Numbered from the stretch's first letter, positions 1-8,939 are shown. The stretch is DNA of 64,000 nucleotides from Bacteroidota bacterium (GCA_018266765.1 JAFDZU010000001.1:34425-98424), one strand, 5' to 3'. Numbers and translations are program-made. The notes: generated by a model not told the origin, from the sequence alone.

Positions 1-116
1 AAATCATAGTAATCTTTTGCACCATGCACCCGAACCCATGGTAAAATAAATGTTTCTTCTTTTTTATAAAATGGCTGATGTTGATGCCAAAGAATTGCAA
101 TACGAAGTGGAAGCAT
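1..116 (-). CDS. Glycoside hydrolase family 57, N-terminal fragment
   Basis: This is the first 38 codons of a gene on the minus strand that runs off the left edge of the window. The translation begins [17 protein letters not shown] and continues with [14 protein letters not shown]. The WHQHQPFY strand followed by LPWVR-H--KDYYD is characteristic of the start of GH57 amylase/glucanotransferase-type enzymes, which act on alpha-glucans. An in-frame TAA four codons upstream makes the ATG at 116 the first possible start in this frame. It lies 61 bases downstream of ftsY on the same strand. Which GH57 subfamily it belongs to cannot be told from this fragment. Confidence 0.75.
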   Translation of the reverse strand, partial: MLPLRIAILWHQHQPFYKKEETFILPWVRVHGAKDYYD

Positions 117-177
117 GATGTATTAAGTTTGATTATTCGAATAATCTCTGTGAACTATGTATCTATGTGGTTAAAAA

Positions 178-1164
178 TCAAGCTTTTTCCTCAAATAACG
201 CCTCAACGAAATCAACAGGATTAAACGGCTGAAGATCATCAATTTTTTCACCAACACCGATATAACGAACCGGAAGTTTGAGTTCGTTAGTAATTGCTAT
301 AATTATTCCACCTTTTGCAGTTCCGTCTAATTTTGTGAGAACTAACCCTGTAAGTTTTGATACTTTAGCAAATTCTTTAGCTTGTTGCAGTGCATTTTGT
401 CCAGTCGTTGCATCTAATGTAAGGAAGACTTCATTCGGTGCATCAACTTTGAGTTTTCGCATGACTCGGCTTATTTTTTCGAGTTCCGCCATGAGGTTTG
501 CTTTGTTGTGAAGTCGTCCTGCTGTGTCAATAATTACAACATCAGATTTACGGGCTATTGCGGCTTTTAAGGTATCATATGCTACTGCGGCAGGATCTGC
601 ACCATGCGCTTGTTGAACAATATCAACACCGGCACGTTCAGCCCAAATTTCGAGTTGTTCATTGGCGGCGGCACGAAATGTATCGGCAGCTCCGATAATT
701 ACTTTTTTTCCGGCATTTCGATAATTATGAGCTAACTTTCCGATCGTTGTGGTCTTCCCTACTCCATTAACACCAACTACCATAATAGTATGAGGTAAAT
801 TATCTTCTTTAACTGCAAAGATTGCATCGTCTTCGGGAGTGGGAACAGCAGTGAGAATAGTTAGAATTTCTTGCTTAATCATGGTGTATATTTCCATACT
901 ATCCTCAAAACCGTCTCGTTTAGCACGTTCTTTCACAGCATTCATTATTCTTACCGATGTATCAACACCAATATCAGAAGTGAGGAGAATTTCCTCAATA
1001 TCATTCATTAATGATGCGTCAATTTTACGTCCGCTTCCGAGTACGCTTTTAAGTCTATTTACAAACGCATTTCGCGTTTTTTCTAATCCTTCTTTGAGCT
1101 TTGTAAATGAAACTGCCTCTACAGCCGAAGCCACTTTCTGTTTAATTTTATCGAATAAACCCAT
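178..1164 (-). CDS. ftsY: Signal recognition particle receptor FtsY
   Basis: SRP receptor GTPase of 328 residues that docks ribosome-nascent chain-SRP complexes at the inner membrane. The N domain (about 30-110) is followed by the G domain: P-loop GVNGVGKT at 131-138, DTFRAAA at 161-167, DTAGR at 213-217 and TKLDGTAKGG at 277-286. The N-terminal 30 residues form a short amphipathic helix (MGLFDKIKQK) and there is no long acidic A domain, so this is the compact form common outside the gammaproteobacteria. It sits between pgsA upstream and a GH57 gene downstream on the same strand, with gaps of about 60 bases on each side. Confidence 0.97.
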   Translation of the reverse strand: MGLFDKIKQKVASAVEAVSFTKLKEGLEKTRNAFVNRLKSVLGSGRKIDASLMNDIEEILLTSDIGVDTSVRIMNAVKERAKRDGFEDSMEIYTMIKQEILTILTAVPTPEDDAIFAVKEDNLPHTIMVVGVNGVGKTTTIGKLAHNYRNAGKKVIIGAADTFRAAANEQLEIWAERAGVDIVQQAHGADPAAVAYDTLKAAIARKSDVVIIDTAGRLHNKANLMAELEKISRVMRKLKVDAPNEVFLTLDATTGQNALQQAKEFAKVSKLTGLVLTKLDGTAKGGIIIAITNELKLPVRYIGVGEKIDDLQPFNPVDFVEALFEEKA

Positions 1165-1225
1165 TTATAATTTTCTATTGTATGAGAGAATAAATTATTA
1201 TTTACTATTTATAGTTAGCTTAATA

Positions 1226-1750
1226 TTACGAAGTTTTGTTATTCATTATAGTGAAAAATCTCACTGTATATCCTCCAAGAGAGATTATCATAGCCAGTAG
1301 TGAAATCCACATTAAATATTCAGAAATTCTTCCCCATTGCAACGCCGCTCCAAGAAGTGTAAGAGCGATAAACACTACCGATATTTTACCCACATAATTG
1401 GATGGAAGAATGATTCCCTTTTTACGTTTTACAAAAATTCCTCCAGTGAAAATCACTATATCTCTCAGAATAACTGAACCAAAAAACCATAAAGGAATAG
1501 CACCCTGCACTGCTAAAACTACAGCCATTGCCCCAACGAAAAGTTTATCGGCAAGCGGGTCAATAATTTTTCCTGTTTCTGATATTTGATTAAGTTTACG
1601 AGCAAAATATCCGTCTAATATATCGGAAATAGAAGCAGCAATACAAACAACTGCAACTGCAACAGAATGGTGATACCACAAGGCAAATGACATCGGAATT
1701 ACCAGTACACCTCGAAGCATACTTAGCATGTTAGAAATCGTCCAAATCAT
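1226..1750 (-). CDS. pgsA: CDP-diacylglycerol-glycerol-3-phosphate 3-phosphatidyltransferase (PgsA-like)
   Basis: Integral membrane CDP-alcohol phosphatidyltransferase of about 174 residues, most likely making phosphatidylglycerophosphate from CDP-diacylglycerol. The family signature DG-x2-AR-x8-G-x3-D-x3-D is complete (DGYFARKLNQISETGKIIDPLAD), with several hydrophobic segments around it. I chose the ATG at 1750 because MIWTISNMLSMLRG matches the usual PgsA start; the frame is open to a TTG at 1777, and neither start has a clear Shine-Dalgarno sequence. A second PgsA domain, fused to PgpA, lies at 48810-49889, so one of the two could use a different alcohol. Family assignment is firm, exact substrate less so. 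Confidence 0.85.
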   Translation of the reverse strand: MIWTISNMLSMLRGVLVIPMSFALWYHHSVAVAVVCIAASISDILDGYFARKLNQISETGKIIDPLADKLFVGAMAVVLAVQGAIPLWFFGSVILRDIVIFTGGIFVKRKKGIILPSNYVGKISVVFIALTLLGAALQWGRISEYLMWISLLAMIISLGGYTVRFFTIMNNKTS

Positions 1751-1819
1751 AGAAAAAGAATAAGTTATCACCGTCAATTATTTTATACTATCCTTGTAAT
1801 TGAATGCAAAATTAAGAAA

Positions 1820-1951
1820 TTATACGCTTAAACATCTATTAATAATCTTTTCCTTTACGATAGACCGAAGAAGAGATTTAGAAAACTTAGTATTTGATTC
1901 AACAGATTCAATACTCATAGTTTCTCCGTATTTTTGAATAATATTATCCAT
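1820..1951 (-). CDS. Possible small protein of 43 residues
   Basis: An open frame from ATG at 1951 to TAA at 1820 fills most of the gap between the divergent pgsA and tgt genes. It encodes a polar, mildly basic peptide starting MDNIIQKYGETMSIESVES. It has no signal peptide, membrane segment or family I recognise. Only a weak GAG lies upstream of the start. It would be read in the same direction as pgsA, 69 bases before the chosen pgsA start. It may be a chance frame; conservation in relatives would decide. Confidence 0.22.
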   Translation of the reverse strand: MDNIIQKYGETMSIESVESNTKFSKSLLRSIVKEKIINRCLSV

Positions 1952-1964
1952 TATTTACTCGTTT

Positions 1965-3098
1965 ATGACTCAATTCGATATTAATGTTACTTCACAAGAT
2001 TGCAAAGCACGTGCAGGATTTCTCCACACTGATCATGGCTTAATCCCAACGCCTATCTTCATGCCTGTTGGTACACAAGGGACAGTGAAAGCAATATCAC
2101 AGCGTGAACTTGTTGAGATTGATACAAAAATTATACTTGGTAATACGTATCATCTTTATTTACGACCGACTGAAGAAGTTTTATCAAGTTTCGGCGGTCT
2201 TCATAAATTTATGAATTGGGATAGACCAATATTAACTGATAGTGGTGGATATCAAGTTTTTTCACTTAAAGAACTTCGTAAAATTACAGAAAAAGGTGTT
2301 ACATTTTCGTCGCATCTTGACGGGTCGAAGCATCTATTTACCCCCGAACGTGTTATAGAAATTCAGCGTTGCATCGGCTCTGATATTATCATGCCTCTTG
2401 ATGAATGTGCACCACATCCTTGTGAATATTCCTATGCAAAAAATTCAATGGAATTAACTCTTCGATGGGCAAAGAGAAATAAATTAGCATTTGAAAATTC
2501 GCAACCAAGATATGGTCACTCTCAAATCTTATTTGCTATTGGTCAAGGTAGTGTTTATAAAGATTTACGTGCTGAATGTTTACAGCAAATGTCAGAAATG
2601 AATTTCGACGGATACGCTATCGGTGGGTTGGCTGTCGGAGAATCCTCCGATATTATGTACGACATAGTAGATTTTTCGACTGATAGAATGCCAAAAGATA
2701 AACCTCGGTATTTAATGGGTGTCGGAACTCCCGAAAACATACTTACAGCTATAGGTTTAGGTGTAGATATGTTCGATTGTGTAATGCCGACAAGGAATGC
2801 TCGTAACGGTACGCTGTTTACGACTCGAGGAAAAATCAACATACGAAACGCAAAGTATAAATTTGACGAAAATCCGATTGATGAAAATATTGATTGCTAT
2901 GCAAGCCAAGAATTTAGCTTAGGATATTTACGACATTTATTTATTTCTAAAGAAATATTAGGACTGCAACTTGCCACTCAACATAATCTTGCATTTTATC
3001 TATGGCTTGTCAGAACAGCTCGTGAAAAAATACTTTGCGGAGAATATCGTCAATGGTCGCAAGATTTTATGAAAGTTCTCTCCTCAAAGGGCGTTTGA
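1965..3098 (+). CDS. tgt: Queuine tRNA-ribosyltransferase (tRNA-guanine transglycosylase)
   Basis: Exchanges guanine 34 for preQ1 in the anticodons of GUN tRNAs during queuosine synthesis. The 377-residue protein has the catalytic core: LTDSGGYQVFSL with Asp92 and the nucleophile Asp271 in GVDMFDCVMPTRNARNG. The C-terminal zinc site looks degraded. Where the family usually has CxCxxC, this protein has Ile309, Cys311 and Ser314, while the fourth ligand, His340, is kept at the normal spacing of 29 from Cys311. A small hairpin overlaps the stop codon. It appears to head the short yajC-ribBA run. Assignment is firm from the core motifs. Confidence 0.95.
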   Translation: MTQFDINVTSQDCKARAGFLHTDHGLIPTPIFMPVGTQGTVKAISQRELVEIDTKIILGNTYHLYLRPTEEVLSSFGGLHKFMNWDRPILTDSGGYQVFSLKELRKITEKGVTFSSHLDGSKHLFTPERVIEIQRCIGSDIIMPLDECAPHPCEYSYAKNSMELTLRWAKRNKLAFENSQPRYGHSQILFAIGQGSVYKDLRAECLQQMSEMNFDGYAIGGLAVGESSDIMYDIVDFSTDRMPKDKPRYLMGVGTPENILTAIGLGVDMFDCVMPTRNARNGTLFTTRGKINIRNAKYKFDENPIDENIDCYASQEFSLGYLRHLFISKEILGLQLATQHNLAFYLWLVRTAREKILCGEYRQWSQDFMKVLSSKGV

Positions 3099-3110
3099 CC
3101 GCCTTTTTTT
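3086..3110 (+). terminator. Possible intrinsic terminator overlapping the tgt stop codon
   Basis: AAAGGGCG pairs with CGCCTTT with one bulged G, a short loop contains the tgt TGA stop, and a run of seven Ts follows the stem. It lies 37 bases before yajC. It could partly uncouple tgt from yajC-ribBA. Confidence 0.45.
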
Positions 3111-3146
3111 ATTACAGTTTACATATAATTATTTTAAAGGTTTTTT

Positions 3147-3461
3147 ATGAATTCGTTATTATCCTTTGTTATTGCACAAGCACCTGCGGCTGACCCTATT
3201 TCGAGTATGTTAACCACTATTCTTCCATTTGCAGCAATTATCCTCATATTTTATTTTATGATGATTCGGCCACAGCAGAAACGCCAAAAAGAAGTTAAAT
3301 CAATGCTTGATGCAATGAAAAAAGGTGACAAAGTAATCACTTCATCAGGAATTCATGGTACAATCACCGATATTCAAGATAATGTAATCACTGTTCAAAT
3401 AGCAGAAAACACACAAGTTAAATTTGAAAAAGTTGCAATTAGTACAGTTGTCAATAAATAA
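3147..3461 (+). CDS. yajC: Preprotein translocase subunit YajC
   Basis: Small accessory subunit of the SecDF-YajC complex that assists Sec-dependent export at the inner membrane. The 104-residue protein has one transmembrane segment (about 23-41, [16 protein letters not shown]) followed at once by the diagnostic [14 protein letters not shown]. The cytoplasmic domain carries the usual [15 protein letters not shown] block. An AAAGG lies upstream of the ATG. tgt-yajC is a common neighbour pair in bacteria, which supports the call. ribBA begins two bases after its stop codon, so the two are probably translated from one message. Confidence 0.95.
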   Translation: MNSLLSFVIAQAPAADPISSMLTTILPFAAIILIFYFMMIRPQQKRQKEVKSMLDAMKKGDKVITSSGIHGTITDIQDNVITVQIAENTQVKFEKVAISTVVNK

Positions 3462-3463
3462 TT

Positions 3464-4672
3464 ATGGAAGTACGATTTAATACAATTGAAGAAGCCGTTT
3501 CAGATTTAGCTGACGGAAAACTACTCATAGTCGTTGATGATGAAGATCGTGAAAATGAAGGTGACGTGGTTTGTGCTGCTGAACTGTGCACACCCGAAAT
3601 GATAAATTTTATGGCAATGGAAGCACGTGGACTTATTTGTGTACCGATGCCACAAAGCCGCGCCCGAGAGCTTGACCTTGAAGTGATGGTTCCTGCCAAT
3701 ACAGCCCTGCATCGTACACGATTTACTGTTTCTGTTGACTTTCTTCATGGTACAAGTACAGGCATTTCTTCATCTGACCGTTCGGCAACTGTTCGTGCAT
3801 TAGTAGATAGTAAAACAAAGCCGGAAGACCTCGGTCGCCCCGGACATATTTTTCCTTTGATTGCTGTCGAAGGTGGAGTTTTGCGGCGTGCCGGTCACAC
3901 AGAAGCAATGGTTGATTTGTTAACATTAGCACATTTAACTCCTGTAGGTGTAATCTGTGAAATAATCAATGATGACGGTAAAATGGCTCGACAAAAAGAC
4001 TTGATGACCTTTGCTAAGAAACATTCTCTAAAAATTATCACAGTTAAAGACTTAATTGCGTATCGTTTGCAACAAACAAAATTAGTTACTAACGTCGCAG
4101 AAGCCAAACTCCCTACTGAATTTGGAGAGTTTACTTTAAAAGTCTATCAAAATACTGTTGATGGCAAAGAACATGTCGCACTTGTCAAAGGTGTATGGAA
4201 TCCCGGTGAACCTGTTCTCGTGCGAGTTCATTCTGAATGTTTAACCGGTGATGTATTTGGTTCGATGCGATGTGATTGCGGTAGCCAGCTTCATGCAGCT
4301 ATGCAAGCAATAAGTAAAGCAGGACGCGGGGTTTTACTTTATATGCGCCAAGAAGGGCGAGGTATTGGATTAGTTAATAAAGTTAAAGCGTATTCGTTGC
4401 AAGAACAAGGACTTGATACGGTCGAAGCTAATTTACATCTCGGCTTTACTCCCGATCCAAGAGATTATGGAATCGGGGCTCAAATACTGGGAGATTTAGG
4501 AGTCACCAAAATGAGATTACTTACTAATAATCCCACAAAACGTGTTGGTCTCGAAAGCTACGGTTTAGAGGTTACCGAACGAGTACCAATTGAAATAGAA
4601 CCTAATGAAATCAATCAACAATATATGAATACGAAGAAGATTAAAATGGGACATTTACTTGACCATTTGTAA
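3464..4672 (+). CDS. ribBA: Bifunctional 3,4-dihydroxy-2-butanone-4-phosphate synthase / GTP cyclohydrolase II
   Basis: Supplies both early precursors of riboflavin. Residues 1 to about 205 form the RibB domain, with the acidic substrate/Mg site [16 protein letters not shown] near residue 24. The rest is RibA, with the zinc cysteines in [18 protein letters not shown] and the catalytic/GTP loop RQEGRGIGL. At 402 residues it matches the usual fused enzyme. The remaining riboflavin genes are not in this window. A clear terminator follows at 4761-4794. Both domains keep their key residues, so both activities are expected. Confidence 0.96.
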   Translation: MEVRFNTIEEAVSDLADGKLLIVVDDEDRENEGDVVCAAELCTPEMINFMAMEARGLICVPMPQSRARELDLEVMVPANTALHRTRFTVSVDFLHGTSTGISSSDRSATVRALVDSKTKPEDLGRPGHIFPLIAVEGGVLRRAGHTEAMVDLLTLAHLTPVGVICEIINDDGKMARQKDLMTFAKKHSLKIITVKDLIAYRLQQTKLVTNVAEAKLPTEFGEFTLKVYQNTVDGKEHVALVKGVWNPGEPVLVRVHSECLTGDVFGSMRCDCGSQLHAAMQAISKAGRGVLLYMRQEGRGIGLVNKVKAYSLQEQGLDTVEANLHLGFTPDPRDYGIGAQILGDLGVTKMRLLTNNPTKRVGLESYGLEVTERVPIEIEPNEINQQYMNTKKIKMGHLLDHL

Positions 4673-4760
4673 ATTATTTGGTTATTATATTCTAATAACT
4701 TATTTTGCGATTAATAAGCATTTAAACATACCTTAAAAAGTACAATAAAACCCGAGAACG

Positions 4761-4794
4761 AACAAAGCTGTTATTCTGATGGCTTTGTTTTTTT
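4761..4794 (+). terminator. Intrinsic terminator after ribBA
   Basis: AACAAAGC (4761-4768) pairs perfectly with GCTTTGTT (4782-4789) and is followed by five more Ts. It separates the tgt-yajC-ribBA run from greA. Confidence 0.8.
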
Positions 4795-4849
4795 ATTGTC
4801 CAAAATTGAAATAAAAAATTATCATTAATATAGTTTAGAGGAAAATATC

Positions 4850-5332
4850 ATGGTTGCACCTATTTATATGACTAAAAAGGGATTGACGAAATTTGAAGAT
4901 GAATTGCGGATGTTGAAGTCAAAAGGCAGGATTGAAATGGCTGAAAAAATTGCGTACGCCCGCTCACACGGAGATTTATCCGAAAATGCAGATTATGATG
5001 CAGCAAAGCATGAACAAGAATTACTGGAAATGAGAATTTCTCGGATAGAATCCGTTCTTTCAAAAGTTCAAGTTATTGACCCGAATGATTTCCCAAATGA
5101 TAAAGTGTATATACTCTCACTTGTCAAAATGAGAAATAAAAAAACCGGTGTAGAAATAGAATATTCTCTTGTAAGTGCAGAAGAAGCTGATTATCAAACA
5201 AATAGAATTGCTGTTACCTCCCCATTAGGCAAAGCAATGCTCGGGAAAAAAATTGGTGAGACAGTCACTACTAATGTTCCTGCCGGTGTCATAGAATACG
5301 AAGTTTTGGAAATCGGAAAATATCATGGTTAA
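4850..5332 (+). CDS. greA: Transcription elongation factor GreA
   Basis: Binds the RNA polymerase secondary channel and stimulates cleavage of backtracked transcripts. The 160-residue protein has the N-terminal coiled coil, with the tip motif GDLSENADYDAAKHEQ carrying the conserved acidic residues, and a C-terminal FKBP-like domain with TNRIAVTSPLGKAMLGK. AGAGGAA precedes the ATG at good spacing. A terminator lies upstream and an ECF sigma operon downstream, so it is probably transcribed on its own. Confidence 0.96.
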   Translation: MVAPIYMTKKGLTKFEDELRMLKSKGRIEMAEKIAYARSHGDLSENADYDAAKHEQELLEMRISRIESVLSKVQVIDPNDFPNDKVYILSLVKMRNKKTGVEIEYSLVSAEEADYQTNRIAVTSPLGKAMLGKKIGETVTTNVPAGVIEYEVLEIGKYHG

Positions 5333-5379
5333 TCGTTAAACCAATTGACTTTTGATTGCCTCTTATCTTTTGAAAATTA

Positions 5380-5398
5380 TAATTTGAAAATCAAATTA
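5380..5398. promoter_or_regulatory. 19-base palindrome upstream of the sigma-factor operon
   Basis: TAATTTGA-AAA-TCAAATTA is a perfect inverted repeat with 8-base arms, ending 19 bases before the sigma factor start codon. Its position fits an operator or a promoter element; no binding protein is known from the sequence. Confidence 0.35.
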
Positions 5399-5417
5399 CG
5401 TTTCAAAGGAATTGAAT

Positions 5418-6014
5418 ATGATGTACAGCATGGCTCTTGCATTGAACACAGACCAAGAAATCATCAACGAATATTGCTCCGGAGATTCAAATCGAGCAGC
5501 AACGTTGTTTGTTCGTAAACATCAAAAATTTGTGTATTCTGTAGCACTCCGATATCTACGTTCACATGATGATGCAGATGATGCCGCACAAGAAGTGTTT
5601 ATTCGTGCACTTAAAAACCTACGATCGTTTCGAGGTGAAAGTAGCGTTCAGACATGGTTATATCGTATAACTATTAATATATGTTCAAGCATAGTTCGTA
5701 AACGAAAATTTATTTCTTTTTTTACTCGCGACGACGGTTCCGAAATTGAATTGATATCAGACACAATTTCACCCCAACAACACTTTGAAAACAAAGATTT
5801 TGAAAAACATTTTGAACAAATGTTGCTCCAACTTCCCGAAAAACAGAGAGAAACGTTTGCTCTTCGTTATTTCGACGAATTAACCTATGAAGAAATATCC
5901 CTAATGCTTGGCACAAGTGTTGGAGGACTTAAAGCAAATTATTTTCAAGCAGTTCAAAAATTAGCTAAACTTCTCAAAAACAGTGAATTCATGAAAAATT
6001 GGGGGAAAGCATGA
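5418..6014 (+). CDS. ECF-type RNA polymerase sigma factor
   Basis: Group 4 (ECF) sigma factor of 198 residues. Region 2 is clear (FVYSVALRYLRSHDDADDAAQEVF, then SFRGESSVQTWLYRITIN), and region 4 has the helix-turn-helix LTYEEISLMLGTSVGGLKANYFQA. I start it at the ATG at 5418, preceded by AAAGGA at seven bases, rather than at the TTG two codons earlier. Its TGA overlaps the start of the next gene (ATGA), so the downstream protein is very probably its anti-sigma factor. The gene set sigma, anti-sigma, small periplasmic helical protein is a known Bacteroidota envelope-stress arrangement. The target regulon cannot be read here. Confidence 0.9.
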   Translation: MMYSMALALNTDQEIINEYCSGDSNRAATLFVRKHQKFVYSVALRYLRSHDDADDAAQEVFIRALKNLRSFRGESSVQTWLYRITINICSSIVRKRKFISFFTRDDGSEIELISDTISPQQHFENKDFEKHFEQMLLQLPEKQRETFALRYFDELTYEEISLMLGTSVGGLKANYFQAVQKLAKLLKNSEFMKNWGKA

Positions 6015-6691
6015 CACCTATCCTAACTCATAAACAAGTTGAAGAAATGTTGCCGGATTATGCTTTTGGTAGATTGAATGCGGAAGATTCAATCGAATTT
6101 GAACGTTCAATTTCAGTGTATCCTGATTTATCACAAGAACTTCAAGACATTCATTCAGTTTTTTCAAAAGTTGAACAAATGGATTTTAATTCAATTTTAG
6201 AAAATCGTACACGCAACATTTCTGTTCGGGTTCGGGAGCGTTTGGCTGTAAATAATACTCGAAATAATACGATTTTTAAAACTTTTCGATTAATTATTCC
6301 AACACTTGGTTTAGCTGCAATGGCACTATTTTTCTTCACAAGTGAGAATTCACCTTTTAATTCAATCAGAAGCAAATCTCTTTCTACAACGAACATTCGA
6401 CCTATTCAAGTTGTTAGTACATCTGATGTTGCTAGTATTTTTAGTGATGATATAAATGAAGGAGCATTACTTGCCGAATCCAGAGTTCATCAAAACAACA
6501 GTGTTATTGCATTTCCTTCTCAGGTTAGCACGACTCTCGACGAACTAATTGCAGATAATTTAAGTATATCAACCGATGATTCAGACAATGACAATACAAC
6601 ACAAAAAGATATAAATTTAGATAATTTAAACGATTCAGAAATACAAAACTTACTCAATGAACTTAACTATGAAAACCCTTCAAATTTATAA
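6011..6691 (+). CDS. Putative membrane anti-sigma factor
   Basis: Protein of 226 residues whose ATG overlaps the stop of the sigma gene, with GGGGGAAAG just upstream. The N-terminal part (HKQVEEMLPDYAFGRLNAEDSIEFERSI) resembles an anti-sigma domain but lacks the HxxxCxxC zinc ligands, so it would be a zinc-free type. One transmembrane segment follows (about 95-115, IIPTLGLAAMALFFF). The rest is a low-complexity, Asp/Asn-rich periplasmic tail. The proposed role is to hold the sigma factor at the inner membrane until an envelope signal arrives. This rests mainly on gene order and topology. Confidence 0.7.
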   Translation: MTPILTHKQVEEMLPDYAFGRLNAEDSIEFERSISVYPDLSQELQDIHSVFSKVEQMDFNSILENRTRNISVRVRERLAVNNTRNNTIFKTFRLIIPTLGLAAMALFFFTSENSPFNSIRSKSLSTTNIRPIQVVSTSDVASIFSDDINEGALLAESRVHQNNSVIAFPSQVSTTLDELIADNLSISTDDSDNDNTTQKDINLDNLNDSEIQNLLNELNYENPSNL

Positions 6692-7160
6692 TATAAAAGC
6701 AATTATATTACTAGTTGGATTATTGGTTACTCCTCAATTAGTACATTCTCAAGGTTTTGATTTAGAAGATCGCCCAAAAGCAAAAGAGCGAATCGAACAA
6801 CTAAAAAAGATTCGATTAATAGATATTTTGGATTTGGATGAAAACAGTGCAGAAAAGTTTTTTGCTCGATATAAACAATATCAAAAAAAAGTAGAAGAAT
6901 CACTTTCTAATCTACGTGAAGCAGTTGCCGATCTCGAAAACAGTGTCAGAAGTAAAACAAATAAAGACTATACACGCAAAGCCGATTTAGTAATTGATAA
7001 ACAAGCTGAATTGGCAAATGCTATCAGTGAAAAACTTCGAGCAATGAAATCTATTTTAACAGAAGAACAATACGCGAAATTTATAGTGTTTGAAAGTAAT
7101 TTTGCAGCTCAACTTCAAAAAATGATAATGGAACGCAAGCAACACAAGAAAAACGAATAA
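6669..7160 (+). CDS. Periplasmic Spy/CpxP-like helical protein
   Basis: Small exported protein of about 163 residues, with a signal peptide (MKTLQIYNIKAIILLVGLLV ending near HSQG) and a fully helical, charged mature part (LKKIRLIDILDLDENSAEKFFARYKQY and following). Such proteins are the usual third gene of Bacteroidota ECF sigma/anti-sigma operons, where they are annotated as sensors of ECF-type sigma factors and resemble the chaperone/sensor Spy. The gene overlaps the end of the anti-sigma gene. An alternative in-frame ATG exists at 6657; neither start has a good ribosome site, which fits translational coupling. Chaperone activity is inference. Confidence 0.65.
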   Translation: MKTLQIYNIKAIILLVGLLVTPQLVHSQGFDLEDRPKAKERIEQLKKIRLIDILDLDENSAEKFFARYKQYQKKVEESLSNLREAVADLENSVRSKTNKDYTRKADLVIDKQAELANAISEKLRAMKSILTEEQYAKFIVFESNFAAQLQKMIMERKQHKKNE

Positions 7161-7266
7161 CGATATAACTTGTTAAATTATATTGTATTATGAAAATATT
7201 ATTTTATTTTTGAATGTGTTTTTTACTCTAATATTTAATAACCAATAGTTCATACAGCCACTCATT

Positions 7267-7310
7267 TTTGTAAATTTGTACTTTAAAATTTTCAAAACTA
7301 CATTTACAAA
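7267..7310. repeat. Inverted repeat upstream of pcm
   Basis: TTTGTAAAT (7267-7275) and ATTTACAAA (7302-7310) form a 9-base inverted repeat with a 26-base spacer, just before the pcm ribosome site. It may be a regulatory element or chance in AT-rich DNA. Confidence 0.25.
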
Positions 7311-7325
7311 TTTAGGATTTCTATT

Positions 7326-7979
7326 TTGAAGAAGACTTTCTTGAATGAACAACGTGCGAATTTAATTGAAAACCTCAGAGAACGCGGTATCACCAATGAA
7401 TCCGTCCTAAGTGCAATGGCATCACTACCACGTGAAAAATTTGTTCATCCTGCTTTTACTCAAAGAGCTTATGAAGATTCTGCTTTGCCAATTGCACAGC
7501 AACAAACCATATCTCAACCTTACACAGTTGCTTATATGACATCACTTTTACAGGTTAAACCTAATGATAAAATACTCGAAATTGGTACAGGAAGCGGTTA
7601 TCAAGCTGCTGTCCTAGCCAAACTCGGTGCAAAAGTATATTCGATTGAACGAGAATTTGAATTGCACCGACAAGCCACTAAAACATTACAAGAACTTGGC
7701 ATAAATGTTCAAACTCGTTATGGAGATGGAACAATCGGTTGGAGGGAACACGCCCCTTATGATGGAATTATAGTCACAGCCGGTGCACCGGATATTCCTA
7801 AAACTCTACTGATGCAATTATCAATCGGAGGAAAAATAGTTATTCCTTCCGGTAATAGAAATTCACAATCTTTATATTTAATTACTCGCCAAAATGAAAG
7901 TGATTTCGATTCTGTTCAACTCCAAGAATTTAAGTTTGTTCCCCTAATAGGTCGCGAGGGCTGGCAGGAGGCAAAGTGA
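7326..7979 (+). CDS. pcm: Protein-L-isoaspartate O-methyltransferase
   Basis: Methylates L-isoaspartyl residues so that age-damaged proteins can be repaired. The 217-residue protein has the family block ALPIAQQQTISQPYTVAYM for substrate binding, the SAM site EIGTGSGYQAAVLAKLGAKVYSIER, and IIVTAGAPDIPK. The start is a TTG at 7326, supported by AGGA eight bases upstream; the frame has no ATG before the conserved region. Its stop overlaps the miaA start (GTGA), so the two are translationally coupled. Confidence 0.93.
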   Translation: MKKTFLNEQRANLIENLRERGITNESVLSAMASLPREKFVHPAFTQRAYEDSALPIAQQQTISQPYTVAYMTSLLQVKPNDKILEIGTGSGYQAAVLAKLGAKVYSIEREFELHRQATKTLQELGINVQTRYGDGTIGWREHAPYDGIIVTAGAPDIPKTLLMQLSIGGKIVIPSGNRNSQSLYLITRQNESDFDSVQLQEFKFVPLIGREGWQEAK

Positions 7980-8911
7980 ATAAACCACTTGCAATTGCTA
8001 TTGTAGGACCAACTTGTTCGGGGAAAACAGAAGTATCTATCGAACTCTCCAAACTTCTAAATGCTGAAATCATCTCAGCAGATTCTCGTCAAATTTATCG
8101 TTACTTAACGATAGGAACAGCAAAACCATCACAATTGGAACTTCAGAAATGTCCACACCATTTTATAGATATTCTTAATCCTGATGAACCATTCAGTGCC
8201 GGTATGTTTGCTAATTCAGCACTCGGAGTTGTAAATGATATTTTTACTCGGAACAAAACTCCGATTATAGTCGGCGGGAGCGGATTATATATTTCAGCTT
8301 TGTGTGAAGGTATGTTTAATGAGCAATCAAATGCAAAAATTTTAATACATCGTAATGAATTGGAAAGAAGATTAACACTTGAAGGTAAAAGTTCACTATA
8401 TAATGAATTAATAAAAATTGACCCGAATTCAGCTCAAAAATATAATGACCAAAATCCTCGTAGAATAATTCGAGCTTTGGAATATTATTATGCAAACGGA
8501 ACTTTATTTTCTGAAGCTCATAGAAATAAATCATATCTTGAAATTCCATTTCAAACTTTGTATTTTGGAATTGAATTAGAACGAACTCTTCTTTATAATA
8601 GAATAAATCAACGCTGTTTGGATATGTGGGAAAACGGATTGGTTGAAGAAACAAAAAAAATCCTGAATATGGGATATTCCCCTCAACTCAACTCACTCAA
8701 TACTGTCGGTTACAAAGAAGCTATCGCTTATATATCAAGTAAATATACCAAAGAACAAGCAATTGAAAAAATGCAACAATCTACCAGAAATTATGCTAAA
8801 AGACAATTAACTTGGTTTCGAAAAGATTCTAATACTATTTGGCTTTCCGGTTCAGCAACTCAAATAGTTGAGAACATTTATACTCACTTCTTAAAACTAT
8901 TAAAGAATTAG
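7976..8911 (+). CDS. miaA: tRNA dimethylallyltransferase
   Basis: Transfers a dimethylallyl group to N6 of adenosine 37 in tRNAs reading UNN codons. The 311-residue protein has the P-loop GPTCSGKT near residue 11, then the tRNA/isoprenoid site SADSRQIYRYLTIGTAKPS, GGSGLYISAL, and C-terminal STRNYAKRQLTWFRKD. It begins with GTG at 7976, overlapping the pcm stop, with AGGAGG just four bases upstream inside pcm. MiaB is not in the window. A bidirectional terminator follows. Confidence 0.95.
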   Translation: MNKPLAIAIVGPTCSGKTEVSIELSKLLNAEIISADSRQIYRYLTIGTAKPSQLELQKCPHHFIDILNPDEPFSAGMFANSALGVVNDIFTRNKTPIIVGGSGLYISALCEGMFNEQSNAKILIHRNELERRLTLEGKSSLYNELIKIDPNSAQKYNDQNPRRIIRALEYYYANGTLFSEAHRNKSYLEIPFQTLYFGIELERTLLYNRINQRCLDMWENGLVEETKKILNMGYSPQLNSLNTVGYKEAIAYISSKYTKEQAIEKMQQSTRNYAKRQLTWFRKDSNTIWLSGSATQIVENIYTHFLKLLKN

Positions 8912-8939
8912 GATTCAGATACTTAACGTACATAAAATA

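Noticed and set aside
839..1300. Long plus-strand frame opposite ftsY
   Set aside because: It is antisense to the well-conserved ftsY coding region and has no recognisable domain. The same applies to other long antisense frames, for example 8942-9574, 39051-39446 and 63304-63576.
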